Assembly: GCF_900101545.1 (NCBI RefSeq)
Contig: NZ_FMZU01000024.1
Span: 1 to 64,000, forward strand
Direction: 5' to 3'
DNA length: 64,000 nt
Source: Variovorax sp. CF079
Lineage (GTDB): Bacteria; Pseudomonadota; Gammaproteobacteria; Burkholderiales; Burkholderiaceae_C
A program made the translations under genes and the position numbers. Positions 34,033-44,097 of this stretch are shown piece after piece (the stretch's first letter is position 1; the number at the start of each line of letters is the position of its first letter). The notes beneath the pieces were generated by a model. It was not told where the DNA came from, did no database searches, and saw only the letters and a list, made by a program, of their open reading frames with translations.

Positions 34033-35391
34033 ATGCCCGTTTCCGTCTTCGACATGCAATCGCTTCAGCACCTTTGGGGCACCGATGAACTGCGCACCAT
34101 CTTCGGCGAGGAGAACCGCATCCAGAAGTGGCTCGACTTCGAAGCCGCGCTGGCGTCCGCACAGGCCGAGCTGGGCATCATCCCGGCAGCCGCCGCGAGG
34201 GAGATCGCGAGCAAGGCCAAGGTCGAGAACGTCGACATCGCCGCGATGTCGGCCGAGATCCGCCGCATCAAGCATTCACTGGTACCAGCACTCAAGCAAT
34301 TGCAGGCCGCCTGCTCCAGGGAGAACGGCGAATGGGTGCACTACGGCGCCACCACACAGGACGTGGTCGATACCGGCGTGGCACTGCAGCTCAAGGAATT
34401 CCACGCCGTGGCGATGCGCGACCTGCAGGCCGTGGGCAAGGAACTCAGCCGCCTGGCCGTGGCCCACCGCGACACGCCCATGGCGGGCCGCACGCACGGC
34501 GTGCAGGCGCTGCCGATCACCTTTGGCCACAAATGTGCGCTGTGGCTCGACGAGCTCGGCCGCCACCACGAGCGCCTGGTGCAGGCCGCACCGCGCGTCC
34601 TGGTCGGCATGCTCGCCGGTGCGGTGGGCAGCCAGGCTTCGCTGGGCCCGAAGGCGATCGAGCTCGAGGCCCTGATGCTGCAGAAGCTCGGCCTGGGCGT
34701 GCCCACGATCAGCTGGGCACCGGCGCGCGACCGCTTCACCGAATACACGAGCCTGCTCGCCATGGTGGGCAGCACGCTGTCGAAGATCGGCAACGAGCTC
34801 TTCAACATGCAGCGCAACGAGTTCGGCGAAGTCGAGGAAGGTTTCTCTGAAGGGAAGCTCGGCTCGTCCACCATGCCGCACAAGCGCAACCCGACCTCCG
34901 CCGAGAACCTGGCGGGCCTGTCCAGGCCGCTGCGCTACAACGCCGCAATGATGGTCGAGGGCATGGTGCAGGAGGGCGAGCGCGACGGCATCGCCTGGAA
35001 GATGGAATGGAAGGCCTTGCCCGAGTGCTGCATGATCGCCGGCGCCATGCTGTTCCAGGCCAGGAACCTGCTGGCGGGCCTGAAGGTGAATGCCGACGTG
35101 ATGGCCATCAACCTCGACAGGATGCGCGGCTACCTGCTGTCGGAACGCGTGATGCTGGAACTGTCGGAGCGCGTCGGCAAGCAGACCGCGCACGAATGGA
35201 TCTACGAGGCCTCGATGCACGGCATCACGCAGAAGCTGACGTTCGCCGACGCGATGCGCGAGCACGTGGGCCTCGGCAAGCTGCTGACCGACGACGAGAT
35301 CCGCGACATGACGGATCCCGCGGCCTATCTGGGCCAGTGCGGCGCCTCGGTGGACCGTGTCGTGGCCGCGCAGGCGGCCTGGCTCCGGTGA
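34033..35391 (+). CDS. Fumarase/aspartase-superfamily lyase (PurB/PcaB-like)
   Basis: 452 residues. The superfamily signature GSSTMPHKRNPTSAENL is intact, with upstream HYGATTQDVVDT and GRTHGVQALPITFGHK, as in adenylosuccinate lyase and 3-carboxymuconate cycloisomerase relatives. All enzymes of this type eliminate or add across a succinyl/fumaryl moiety. In this operon the substrate is more likely a substituted succinate (possibly a sulfur-linked one) than adenylosuccinate. The start MPVSVFDMQSL lies 16 bases after the previous stop, preceded by AGGAC. Confidence 0.85.
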   Translation: MPVSVFDMQSLQHLWGTDELRTIFGEENRIQKWLDFEAALASAQAELGIIPAAAAREIASKAKVENVDIAAMSAEIRRIKHSLVPALKQLQAACSRENGEWVHYGATTQDVVDTGVALQLKEFHAVAMRDLQAVGKELSRLAVAHRDTPMAGRTHGVQALPITFGHKCALWLDELGRHHERLVQAAPRVLVGMLAGAVGSQASLGPKAIELEALMLQKLGLGVPTISWAPARDRFTEYTSLLAMVGSTLSKIGNELFNMQRNEFGEVEEGFSEGKLGSSTMPHKRNPTSAENLAGLSRPLRYNAAMMVEGMVQEGERDGIAWKMEWKALPECCMIAGAMLFQARNLLAGLKVNADVMAINLDRMRGYLLSERVMLELSERVGKQTAHEWIYEASMHGITQKLTFADAMREHVGLGKLLTDDEIRDMTDPAAYLGQCGASVDRVVAAQAAWLR

Positions 35392-35454
35392 ATTGAACCC
35401 CGGGAAGTGCGCACGGCGCCTCCCTCGCTCACGAACCAATAAAGGAGACATGAC

Positions 35455-36447
35455 ATGCACACCCTCGTCCCGAGTCGCCGCCGTCTGTGCGTCCTCGCGT
35501 TGGCCGGCGCCGGCATGCTGGCCCTGGCCGCGCCCGCCGCCCAGGCGGCCTACCCCGAACAGCCCCTCAAGCTCGTGGTGGGTTTTCCGCCCGGCGGCGG
35601 CGGCGACCTGTACGGTCGGTTGATCGCCAACGCCATGGGCAAGACGCTCGGGCAGGCCGTGGTCGTCGACAACCGCGCCGGCGCCGGCGGCAACATCGCC
35701 GCCGACATCGTTGCCAAGGCCAGGCCCGATGGCTACACCATCCTGCTGGCCATGAGCGGCAACCTGGCGGTCTCGCCCGCCATGAAGGCGCAGAGCCTTC
35801 CCTACAAGGTGCCCGACGACTTCACGGCGATCGGGCTGATCCTGGAGGCGCCGCACGGCCTGTTCGTCAGCCAAGGTTCGCGCTTCAAGACGGCGCGCGA
35901 CCTGCTCGATGCCGCGAAGACGCAGAAGCTGAGCTTCGCCTCCACCGGCACTGGCGGCGCCGCACACATCGGCATGGAAATGGTCAAGCAGAAGGCCGGC
36001 GTGGAGATGCTGCACGTGCCCTACAAGGGGTCGGGCCCGGCCATCACCGACATGATGGGCGGCCAGGTCGACAGCTTCTTCGCCACCGCATCCCCGCTGG
36101 TCGGCCAGGTGCGCCAGGGCCAGCTGCGGCTGCTGGCGATCACCGGAGAAAAGCGCAACCCGGCGATCCCCGAGGTGCCGACCTTCAGGGAGCTTGGGGT
36201 GAACGTGGCGGTGACGCAGTGGTACGGCCTGGTGGCGCCCGCCGGCACGCCGCAGGCGGTGGTGAAGCTGCTGTCCGATCACCTCGGCCGCGCACTGGCG
36301 ACGCCGGAGGTACGCGATGCCATTCGCAAGGACGCTGCCATCGAGCGCGACCTGCCGATGGATGGCTTTCGAAACTTCATCGTGGAGGACATCGCGCGCT
36401 ACAAGGCGGCGATCACGCCTGCGCTGATGAAGGAAGTCTCCCAATGA
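35455..36447 (+). CDS. Bug-family binding protein, copy 1
   Basis: 330 residues with a signal peptide ending APAAQA. The mature start YPEQPLKLVVGFPPGGGGDL and VVDNRAGAGGNIAADIVAKA are typical. It is strongly similar to the second Bug protein at 37423, pointing to a tandem duplication within the operon. Periplasmic; ligand probably a carboxylate. AAAGGAGA precedes the ATG. Confidence 0.9.
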   Translation: MHTLVPSRRRLCVLALAGAGMLALAAPAAQAAYPEQPLKLVVGFPPGGGGDLYGRLIANAMGKTLGQAVVVDNRAGAGGNIAADIVAKARPDGYTILLAMSGNLAVSPAMKAQSLPYKVPDDFTAIGLILEAPHGLFVSQGSRFKTARDLLDAAKTQKLSFASTGTGGAAHIGMEMVKQKAGVEMLHVPYKGSGPAITDMMGGQVDSFFATASPLVGQVRQGQLRLLAITGEKRNPAIPEVPTFRELGVNVAVTQWYGLVAPAGTPQAVVKLLSDHLGRALATPEVRDAIRKDAAIERDLPMDGFRNFIVEDIARYKAAITPALMKEVSQ

Positions 36448-36508
36448 ACCATCGCCAGCCGCACCCCTGTTCGCTGCGCGCCATGGACGCCCTCGCCGAT
36501 TCCAGGAA

Positions 36509-37378
36509 ATGAACCACATGACCTACGACACCCTCATCTCCGCCGAGCAACTGGCCGACGCGCAACGCAGTGCGCATCCCCCGCTGGTGCTGGACTGCAG
36601 CTTCGAACTGACCAAGCTCGACGCCGGCCAGCAGGCCTACGACGCGGGGCACATCCCCGGAGCGGTCTACCTCCATCTGGAACATGCCCTCTCGGCCGAG
36701 AAGACCGGCCGCAACGGCCGCCATCCGCTGCCCACCCGCGAAGCCTTCGCCCGCACCATGGCCGCGATCGGCGTGGCCGGCGACACCCAGGTCGTGGCGT
36801 ACGACAACGCGGGCGGCATGTATGCAGCGCGCCTCTGGTGGATGCTGCGCTGGGCCGGGCACCGCGCCGTGGTCGTGCTCGACGGAGGCATCGCGGCCTG
36901 GAAGGCCGCGGGCCATGCGGTGTCAACCGAGGCGACATCCGCGCGGGCGCCCGGCAACTTCGCGTTGCGCGAACCGCTGGTCACGACCCTTTCCTACGAC
37001 CAGGTGAAAGCCAACATCGACAGTCGGCGCAAGCTTGTGCTCGACGCCCGCGCACCCGACCGCTTCCGAGGCGAGAACGAAACGATCGATCCGGTCGGCG
37101 GCCACATTCCCGGCGCGAAGAACCGCCTGTTCAAGGACAACCTGGACGCCGACGGCCGCTTCAAGCCCGCCCACCAGCTGCGCGCCGAGTTCGACGCCAT
37201 CACCGGCGGCAGGCCCGCCACGGACCTGGTAAACCAGTGCGGCTCGGGTGTCACCGCCTGCCACAACCTGCTGGCCATGGAAGTGGCGGGCCTGAAGGGC
37301 GCGGCGCTGTACCCCGGATCGTGGAGCGAATGGAGCGCACAGCCCGGCGCGCCGATCGCAACAGGACCGGCAGCCTGA
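36509..37378 (+). CDS. Two-domain sulfurtransferase (SseA/MST type)
   Basis: 289 residues with two rhodanese domains. The catalytic Cys244 is in NQCGSGVTACHN, the CGSGVT loop being typical of 3-mercaptopyruvate sulfurtransferases. The first domain is inactive and keeps VAYDNAGGMYAARLWWML. No signal peptide. It moves sulfane sulfur to an acceptor. Its place between two Bug genes suggests that the operon substrate contains sulfur. Confidence 0.88.
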   Translation: MNHMTYDTLISAEQLADAQRSAHPPLVLDCSFELTKLDAGQQAYDAGHIPGAVYLHLEHALSAEKTGRNGRHPLPTREAFARTMAAIGVAGDTQVVAYDNAGGMYAARLWWMLRWAGHRAVVVLDGGIAAWKAAGHAVSTEATSARAPGNFALREPLVTTLSYDQVKANIDSRRKLVLDARAPDRFRGENETIDPVGGHIPGAKNRLFKDNLDADGRFKPAHQLRAEFDAITGGRPATDLVNQCGSGVTACHNLLAMEVAGLKGAALYPGSWSEWSAQPGAPIATGPAA

Positions 37379-37422
37379 CGAGGCCGGCTGCATCCCCTGA
37401 TCGCCCATTCGGAGACACCCTC

Positions 37423-38403
37423 GTGCCAACGCCAAGACGCCATTTCCTGCGCCGCTCGGCGGCCCTGCTCGCCGTGGCGGGCTTCACGGCCCTGACGGGC
37501 ATCGCCCACGCTGGCTACCCCGAGCAGCCGATCAAGCTGGTCGTGGGGTTTCCGCCCGGCGGCGGCGGCGACCTCTACGGCCGCGTCATCGCCAATGCGC
37601 TCGGCAAACACATCGGCCAGGCGGTGATCGTGGACAACAGGGCGGGCGCCGGCGGGAACATCGCGGCCGAGACCGTGGCGCGCGCCCGGCCCGACGGCTA
37701 TACGCTGATCCTCGCCATGAGCGGCAATCTGGGCAGCGCGCCCGCGATTCGCGGCAACCTGCCCTACAAGGTGCCTCAAGACTTCGTGCCCATTGCCCAG
37801 CTGGTCGAGACGCCCTTCGGCCTGATGGTGAGCGGCAACTCGAAGATCGAGACCATGAAGGACTACGTGGCCGAGGCCAAGGCGGGCAAGCTCACCTACG
37901 CTTCGACCGGCACCGGCGGCGCGGCGCAGATCGTGATGGAGATGGTCAAGCAGCAGGCCAGCCTGGACATCCTGCACATCCCCTACAAGGGCTCGGGTCC
38001 CGCGCTCAACGACCTGTTCGGCGGCCAGGTGGCAAGCTTCTTCGCGCCCTACACGCCGCTGATGGGGCAGATCACCGGCGGCAAGCTCAGGCTGCTGGCC
38101 GTGAGCAGCCCGCGCCGCGTGCCCTCGCTGCCGGACGTGCCCACGCTCAAGGAGTCGGGCATCGACGTCGTGATGACGCAGTGGTATGGCCTGGCCGCTC
38201 CGGCCGGCACGCCCAGGGAGGTAGTCGACACCATCGGCCGCGCCGTCAAGGAAGCCATGAAGGATCCCGAAGTGCTCAAGGTCTACCGCGCCGATGGTGC
38301 GCGGGAAGCCACGCTGACCGGCGACCCGTTCCGCGATTTCATCGTCAAGGACGTTGCGAACTACAAGCGCGCCGTCGAGCGCGGTGGATTGAAGGCCGAG
38401 TAG
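37423..38403 (+). CDS. Bug-family binding protein, copy 2
   Basis: 326 residues from a GTG start (VPTPRRHFLRRSAALLAVAG), with a signal peptide that contains a twin-arginine-like RRHFLRR motif and ends at IAHA-GYPEQP. The mature part is very close to the copy at 35455 (YPEQPIKLVVGFPPGGGGDL). Two paralogous binding proteins in one operon may serve two related ligands. Confidence 0.9.
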   Translation: MPTPRRHFLRRSAALLAVAGFTALTGIAHAGYPEQPIKLVVGFPPGGGGDLYGRVIANALGKHIGQAVIVDNRAGAGGNIAAETVARARPDGYTLILAMSGNLGSAPAIRGNLPYKVPQDFVPIAQLVETPFGLMVSGNSKIETMKDYVAEAKAGKLTYASTGTGGAAQIVMEMVKQQASLDILHIPYKGSGPALNDLFGGQVASFFAPYTPLMGQITGGKLRLLAVSSPRRVPSLPDVPTLKESGIDVVMTQWYGLAAPAGTPREVVDTIGRAVKEAMKDPEVLKVYRADGAREATLTGDPFRDFIVKDVANYKRAVERGGLKAE

Positions 38404-38417
38404 CAAGCATCCGCACC

Positions 38418-40724
38418 ATGCCGACCGACACGCCCGTTTTCCATCCGCACAGCGCCCACTGGGGCGTTTTTTCCGCCGCCTGGGACGGCCGTACGCTCGC
38501 GGTGAAGCCGCATCCGGACGATCCGGACCCGAACCCGTTGATCGACAATTTTCCCGATGCGCTGCGCCACAGGGCGCGCGTAACCACCCCGATGGTGCGC
38601 AAGGGCTGGCTGGAGCGCGGCCCGGGACCCGATCCGATGCGCGGCCAGGACGCGTATGTGGCCATGCCATGGAGCGAGGTGCTGGACCTGCTGGCCGGGG
38701 AACTGCGGCGCGTGAAGGAACAGCATGGCGCCGGCGCGGTCTTCGGCGGCTCCTACGGCTGGTCGAGCGCGGGGCGCTTCCATCATGCGCAGAGCCAGGT
38801 CCACCGCTTCCTCAACACGACGCTCGGCGGCTACGTGCGCTCGGTCAACAGCTACAGTGCCGGCGCCTCGGGCCCGATGCTGCCGCACATCCTCGGCTCG
38901 ATGGAAGAGGTGGCGCGCCGCAACGTGACGTGGGAGCAGATCGTCGAGCACACCGAGGTGGTACTGGCCTTCGGCGGCATGGCGCTGAAGAATTCGCGCG
39001 TGGCCTCGGGCGGCATCAGCCGCCACATCGAGCGCGGTTCCATGCGCGAAGCGGCGGCGCGTGTCTGCCGCCTCGTCTCCATCAGCCCGCTCAGGAGCGA
39101 CCTGCCCGAGGAGGCGCAGTTCGAATGGCTGCCCGCGAGGCCCAACACCGATACGGCGCTGATGCTGGCCCTGGTGCACCAGATCGTCAGCGACGGCGCG
39201 CATGATCGCGACTTTATTGCCCGCTGCTGCGCCGGCTGGGCCACGTTCGAGGACTACCTGATGGGCCGCAGCGACGGTGTGGCCAAGAGCTGCGCCTGGG
39301 CCGCACCGATCTGCGACCTGCCAGCGCAGCAGCTCGTCGAGCTGGCCCGCTCGCTCGTCGGCAAGCGCACGCTGGTGGTCGTGTCGCACTCCCTGCAGCG
39401 CGCCGAGCACGGCGAGCAGCCGGTCTGGATGGGCGCGGTGCTGGCCGCGGCGCTGGGCCAGCTGGGCCTGCCCGGTGGCGGCTACAACTACGCGCTGGGC
39501 ACGCTGGCGCACTACGGCAAGCGCAACAACGCCGTGCCGGCGGCCGCGCTGCCCCAGGGCACCAACGGCGTGAAAGCGTTCATTCCGGTCGCGCGCATCA
39601 GCGACATGCTGCTCAATCCCGGCCAGCCTTTCGACTACAACGGCCAGCGCCGAACCTACCCGTATATCCGCCTCGCCTATTGGGCGGGCGGCAACCCGTT
39701 TCACCACCACCAGAACCTAGCGCGCCTGGCCGAGGCTTTCCGCACCCTCGACACCTTCGTCGTGCACGAGATCGCCTGGACCGCGACCGCGCGCCATGCC
39801 GACATCGTGCTGCCCAGCACCATGACGCTGGAGCGCGAGGACATCGGCGCTACGCCCACCGATCCGATGGTGGTGGCGATGCACCGCATCGCCGAGCCAT
39901 GCGGCCTGGCGCGCGACGACTACGACATCTTCTGTGAGCTGGCCGGGCGCCTCGGCGCGCTCGAGGCCTTCAGCGAGGGCCGCACGACGCGCGAATGGCT
40001 GGCCCACCTGTACGAACGCACCCGCGCCGGGCTCGAGGATCTGGGCCTGGAAGCGCCGGATTTCGAGACCTTCTGGCAGCGCGGCGAACTCATGCTGCCG
40101 CAGCGGGACGACGATGGCGGCATGCTGCGCGCCTTCCGGAACGACCCCGTCAGCGCGCCGCTGCCCACACCGAGCGGCAAGGTGCAGGTCAGCTCGCCGG
40201 CCGTTGCCGCCTTCGGCTACGCCGACTGTCCGGGCCATCCGGCGTGGCTTGCGCCGAAGTTCGCGCCGACCGCCGAGTATCCGCTGTGGCTGGTCGCCAA
40301 CCAACCGCACACCAGGCTGCACAGCCAGCTCGACTTCGGTGCGCACAGCCAGGCCAGCAAGCGCCGCGGACGCGAGGTCTGCACGCTGCACCCGACGGCC
40401 GCTGCGGCGCGCGGCGTCAGGGAGGGCGACATCGTGCGGCTCTTCAACGAGATCGGCGCCTGCCTGGCCAGCGCCCACCTGTGTGCCGACATGCGCGAAG
40501 ACGTCGTGCAACTGCCCACCGGCGCCTGGTACGACCCTGCGATGGACGACCAGGGCCGCCCGATGTGCGTGCATGGCAACCCCAACGTGCTGACGCGCGA
40601 CATCGGCACCTCGTCGCTGGCACAAGGCTGCGCGGGACAGCTCAGCACAGTGCAAATCGAACGCTACGACGGCGCGCTGGCGCCGATCCGCGCCTTCGAG
40701 CCTCCGGCGGCCGTCTTTAGTTGA
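38418..40724 (+). CDS. BisC/DMSO-reductase-family molybdopterin oxidoreductase
   Basis: 768 residues, the usual size for biotin sulfoxide reductase. The Mo ligand is probably Ser147 in SVNSYSAGASGPM; further family blocks are GGSYGWSSAGRFHHAQSQ, LAYWAGGNPFHHHQ and HEIAWTATARHADIVLP and the C-terminal cap LVANQPHTRLHSQLDFG. No Fe-S cluster motif and no Tat signal, so a cytoplasmic enzyme. Such enzymes reduce S- or N-oxides. Last gene of the operon, 14 bases after the Bug gene. Confidence 0.87.
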   Translation: MPTDTPVFHPHSAHWGVFSAAWDGRTLAVKPHPDDPDPNPLIDNFPDALRHRARVTTPMVRKGWLERGPGPDPMRGQDAYVAMPWSEVLDLLAGELRRVKEQHGAGAVFGGSYGWSSAGRFHHAQSQVHRFLNTTLGGYVRSVNSYSAGASGPMLPHILGSMEEVARRNVTWEQIVEHTEVVLAFGGMALKNSRVASGGISRHIERGSMREAAARVCRLVSISPLRSDLPEEAQFEWLPARPNTDTALMLALVHQIVSDGAHDRDFIARCCAGWATFEDYLMGRSDGVAKSCAWAAPICDLPAQQLVELARSLVGKRTLVVVSHSLQRAEHGEQPVWMGAVLAAALGQLGLPGGGYNYALGTLAHYGKRNNAVPAAALPQGTNGVKAFIPVARISDMLLNPGQPFDYNGQRRTYPYIRLAYWAGGNPFHHHQNLARLAEAFRTLDTFVVHEIAWTATARHADIVLPSTMTLEREDIGATPTDPMVVAMHRIAEPCGLARDDYDIFCELAGRLGALEAFSEGRTTREWLAHLYERTRAGLEDLGLEAPDFETFWQRGELMLPQRDDDGGMLRAFRNDPVSAPLPTPSGKVQVSSPAVAAFGYADCPGHPAWLAPKFAPTAEYPLWLVANQPHTRLHSQLDFGAHSQASKRRGREVCTLHPTAAAARGVREGDIVRLFNEIGACLASAHLCADMREDVVQLPTGAWYDPAMDDQGRPMCVHGNPNVLTRDIGTSSLAQGCAGQLSTVQIERYDGALAPIRAFEPPAAVFS

Positions 40725-40815
40725 GGCGGAGCAAGAAGATATCGAGACAAGGCACGCACAGCGAGGCCCAATCGCAAACTGCGGCGAGCCATTCCTTCGC
40801 ATGCTGTCACGGCCT

Positions 40816-41067
40816 TTAAGTCAAGGCTGCTACGGCGCTAACGACAATCGTCGGAAGCTTGGCTTCGACGAAGCCATACACCACCTGACCGTCGCAGGTA
40901 TATCGCCCACCGCGGCGCAAATGCAGTGCCACGGAACTCGCGTGCTTCTCACCGTGAAATGCTTTTCGGCGCCAGACGTGCGCAGAGGCCGCCAGTTGTT
41001 CGTCGGTTAAGTCTTCCGTTTCCATCGGCCATTCATGCCGAGGATCATGCGTCTTCGCTTCCGCCAT
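40816..41067 (-). CDS. Small hypothetical protein, possibly truncated
   Basis: 83 residues starting MAEAKTHDPRHEW; the segment ETEDLTDEQLAASAHVWRRK and a following basic helix resemble a small hypothetical family frequent in this bacterial group, but the C-terminal part (GGRYTCDGQVV) looks unrelated, suggesting a frame slip. No clear ribosome-binding site. Low certainty. From 41068 to about 41290 nothing else is supportable. Confidence 0.35.
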   Translation of the reverse strand: MAEAKTHDPRHEWPMETEDLTDEQLAASAHVWRRKAFHGEKHASSVALHLRRGGRYTCDGQVVYGFVEAKLPTIVVSAVAALT

Positions 41068-41294
41068 TTGGTGGAGCAGCACACCCGGTTGCCTCCCTCA
41101 ACGTTGCCAGAAACCATTTGTATGCACGTGGCCTCAGCCCTGACGTCATTGGATAAGGCTGTGGATAGGCCCTTGGATAACAGTGCAGTGAACGGGCGAT
41201 TTCGTCTTGAAAGCCGCGTGGTTGAGCCATCGACCTAGAAACAGGTCATCTGGGTCAGGAACCGGTGAGCATCCAGCCCAGCGGCTTCGCTCTT

Positions 41295-41485
41295 TGTCAC
41301 GACATCTGGAGTTGACCCCCCATGGCGGCATCAGGAAACTGACCTCCGGGTTGTCGATCAATCTGTCTTTACCGACTCGGACTGGTCGGGCTGATCAGGC
41401 CAGCGCGACCTTCGATTCGAGCCGGCAGCTGTTGCCCCGGATCGTGACCACGTGGCTGGGTGCGCCGATGCAGCAGAACTCTCAA
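41295..41485 (-). mobile_element. IS21-family remnant (istB 3' end plus terminus)
   Basis: On the minus strand, 41482-41396 reads PSHVVTIRGNSCRLESKVAL then stop, like the C-terminus of an IstB helper ATPase. The following bases up to about 41300 (TCAGTTTCCTGATGCCG, GGGGGGTCAACTCC) resemble an IS21 end. No istA or complete istB is present. The interval 41486-41796 contains no gene I can support. Confidence 0.6.
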
Positions 41486-41796
41486 CTTGGCTGGCGCCTG
41501 GCCGATTCCGCCACCGCGATCCAGCCAGCAATCGGCGGCGGCAATGCGGCGGCGCTGGCCTTGCCGGCGGCGCTCGGTGCACAGGGCCTGTGGGTGCCTG
41601 GTTTGCGTCGCTGGGGCAACGGCTGGCCGGCGGCGCTGCTCCGCCGGTGACCCCAACTGTCAGCAAACCGAGCCCTTGCGCAAGGGGCTTCGCCCCGGAT
41701 CGTCCAGTCTAGAGCTAGACAAGTGGCGGAACGACGACGAAGACGCTAGGCCCCTGGCATGGCCCCTCGTGCTGGCCATCAGTGACACTCGTGTGT

Positions 41797-42429
41797 TCAG
41801 AGGCTCCTGGCGTGCTCGACGGCGCTGCGCCTGGCTTCGTCCCTTGCGCCGGCGTCGATCTCCGGGCCCAGCAGCGTCTTTTCCACGACGATCGAGCGCA
41901 CGTCGCGCACGCCGATGAACCGCAGCCATGTCTCGATGTAGGGGCGCTGGAAATCGAGATCGTGCGCGGAGCCGTCTTCTCCCAGCGGATAGTCCAGCCC
42001 TCTTGCGCAGATCACCGTTGCCGCCTGCGTCTGGAGCATGCCGATCAGGCCCGCGGCATCGAACCGGAACAGCACGTCCTTGTGCGACACCACGTCGATC
42101 AGGTGCTTCAGCTTGTAGGGCACGCCGAAGTTCCACAAGGGCGCGGCCAGCACGATGTGGTCCGCGACGTGGAAAGGTGCGGCGGTCTGCTTGACCTGAT
42201 CCCAGGCGAATTGCTGCGGCGCGGTCAAGGGCACGCCGTTGATGCCGGCGTATTTCGCGTCGAGCATGTCCTGCGACAGCTCCGGAAGATCCATGGTCCA
42301 CGGGTTCAGCGTCGTCACGCGGCAACCGGGGTGGTTGCGCAGCACCTCGCCGATGAACGCCTGGGCGACCTCCGTGCTGGCGGAACGCGTCTTCCTGGGC
42401 GAGGTCTCGATGTAGAGAAGTTCTTTCAT
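41797..42429 (-). CDS. azoR: FMN-dependent NADH:quinone oxidoreductase (AzoR type)
   Basis: 210 residues with the flavodoxin-like fold of AzoR: MKELLYIETSPRKTRSAST (FMN phosphate loop), VLAAPLWNFGVPYKLKHLID and VICARGLDYPLGEDG. It reduces quinones and azo compounds with NADH, protecting against thiol and oxidative stress. It is divergent from a LysR gene with 117 bases between starts, which is the probable regulator. Confidence 0.9.
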   Translation of the reverse strand: MKELLYIETSPRKTRSASTEVAQAFIGEVLRNHPGCRVTTLNPWTMDLPELSQDMLDAKYAGINGVPLTAPQQFAWDQVKQTAAPFHVADHIVLAAPLWNFGVPYKLKHLIDVVSHKDVLFRFDAAGLIGMLQTQAATVICARGLDYPLGEDGSAHDLDFQRPYIETWLRFIGVRDVRSIVVEKTLLGPEIDAGARDEARRSAVEHARSL

Positions 42430-42546
42430 GATCGTGCGCAGCAGCAGCAAATGGTTGGTTCGGACTTGAAGGCTAGGCCCGGCGAATCGTGCACACAAGC
42501 AACATAATCTGCAGTCATTCAGAAGAATTCTCACTGAAACAGCCGG

Positions 42547-43473
42547 ATGTTCGACTCCCAACTGCTGCGCGCCTTCGTGGCTGTCGCCGACCAGGGCAGC
42601 GTGACTCGCGCGGCCGACATCCTTCACCTGACGCAGTCGGCCGTCAGCGCGCAGATCCGGAGGCTGGAAGAGCAGCTGGGCTGCCGCGTCTTCGACCGCA
42701 CGACACGTTCGCTGCAGCTTACGCACCAGGGCAGCGTTCTCCTGAGCTATGCCAGGAGCATCCTGAGCCTCCAGCAGCAGGTGGTTTCCAGGCTCGCGGC
42801 GCCCCGGCATGCGGCGACGACGCTGCGCCTGGGGTGCTCGGAGGGGTTTGCCAGCGAATGGCTGTTCGCTGCGCTGGCGAACTTCCGCCAGCGCAGGCCG
42901 GACGTGCATGTCGAGGTCACCTGCGGCATCAGCACCCTTCTGGCGAAGCAGGTCCGCCATCGATCGCTGGACCTCATGGTGGGCACTGTCTGCGATGCCG
43001 GCGAAGGCAGCGAGACGCTCTGGATGGAGCCCCTCGTCTGGGCGTTTTCCGCAAGAGCGCTGCTGAACCCGGACTCGCCCGCCCCGCTCGCCTTTCTCTC
43101 GGAGCCCTGCCCGTTTCGCGAAGCCGCGCTCGCTTCACTGGCCGGCCACGGATCGACGAACTGGCAGATCGTGCTGACCGCGCAGAGCGCCGGCGCACTG
43201 GTGGCGGCGGCCTCCACCGGATTGGCCATCACCGTGCTGACGCCTTCCGGCATGCCGCCCAGCCTGCGCTCCATTCCGCCAGGAAGCTTTCTGCCGCATC
43301 TGCCGCCCGCCCGCTTCGTGATCCAGCGCGCCGAACGGAGCACGGCGCCGGAGCCCTTGTCGGAGCTGGTCAACGAAGTTCGGGAGGCCTGCTTTCGATG
43401 GCGGGGCGCACATGCGGGCGCGTTCGAGCACCGCCAAGCATCACAAATTCCTTCGACATCCAGCGGCGGCTGA
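42547..43473 (+). CDS. LysR-type regulator next to azoR
   Basis: 308 residues. wHTH: MFDSQLLRAFVAVADQGSVT, HLTQSAVSAQIRRLEEQLGC. The effector domain has TLRLGCSEGFASEWLFAAL. Divergent to azoR, which it probably controls. The bases 43474-43751 hold no recognisable gene. Confidence 0.87.
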   Translation: MFDSQLLRAFVAVADQGSVTRAADILHLTQSAVSAQIRRLEEQLGCRVFDRTTRSLQLTHQGSVLLSYARSILSLQQQVVSRLAAPRHAATTLRLGCSEGFASEWLFAALANFRQRRPDVHVEVTCGISTLLAKQVRHRSLDLMVGTVCDAGEGSETLWMEPLVWAFSARALLNPDSPAPLAFLSEPCPFREAALASLAGHGSTNWQIVLTAQSAGALVAAASTGLAITVLTPSGMPPSLRSIPPGSFLPHLPPARFVIQRAERSTAPEPLSELVNEVREACFRWRGAHAGAFEHRQASQIPSTSSGG

Positions 43474-43751
43474 TAGCGGCGATCGAGCGCCTGGCGGTTC
43501 TCTACGGGAGCAATGACGGCAAGGCAATCGGCAAAGAAAAACCCGCCACGCTGGAGAGCGTGCACGACGTCGCGCGGACCGCGGCGCAGTCGCGCCGTCA
43601 CATGATTGCCAAGGCGGTCGAGCCGATCATTCCTGCACCAGCAACGATGAACAGCAGGCAAGCCATGCCCTCGACGATAGCCGACGAAAACAGCGATGGC
43701 CGGCCGGCCGCGAACGATGGTGGTCGACAAGTGCTCGAGGCGCTGGACGCC

Positions 43752-44026
43752 TGAACCATCGAGGGCTTCGTGGATACGTCTTCCTGTACTGGCTCCACAT
43801 CGACGTGCTTTGGGTCGACGAGGCGGCTAGGACTGCGGGGCTTGGCAGCGAACTACTCGAGCAGGCCGAGACGAAGGCGAAGAGCCTGGGCGCGCATAGC
43901 GCGAAGCTCGATACCTTCGAGTGGCAGGCCCCCGATTTCTATGCGAAGCGCGGCTACCAGGAGTTCGGCCGCATCGACAACCGCACCAATGGGCTCTACC
44001 TAGCGTTCATGATGAAGAAGCTATGA
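43752..44026 (+). pseudogene. GNAT acetyltransferase, 5'-truncated
   Basis: The frame reads YVFLYWLHIDVLWVDEAART, then GLGSELLEQAETKAKSLGAH, DTFEWQAPDFYAKRGYQEFG and LAFMMKKL, the C-terminal two thirds of a GNAT protein including the acetyl-CoA loop (here TAGLGSE). The first 50 or so residues are missing and no proper start exists. Probably a broken gene. Confidence 0.65.
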
Positions 44027-44097
44027 GGACCAAGGGCAGAATGCGGGCCAATACCGGAAGTTCGTCTGTGCCAGTCAGTTGAAACACGAAAGATTCC

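Noticed and set aside
32394..34055. 553-codon minus-strand frame, and similar long antisense frames at 34276-36519, 36994-38670 and 38361-39710
   Set aside because: All lie opposite well-supported catabolic genes with clear domains; products are Arg/His/Gly-rich without motifs.
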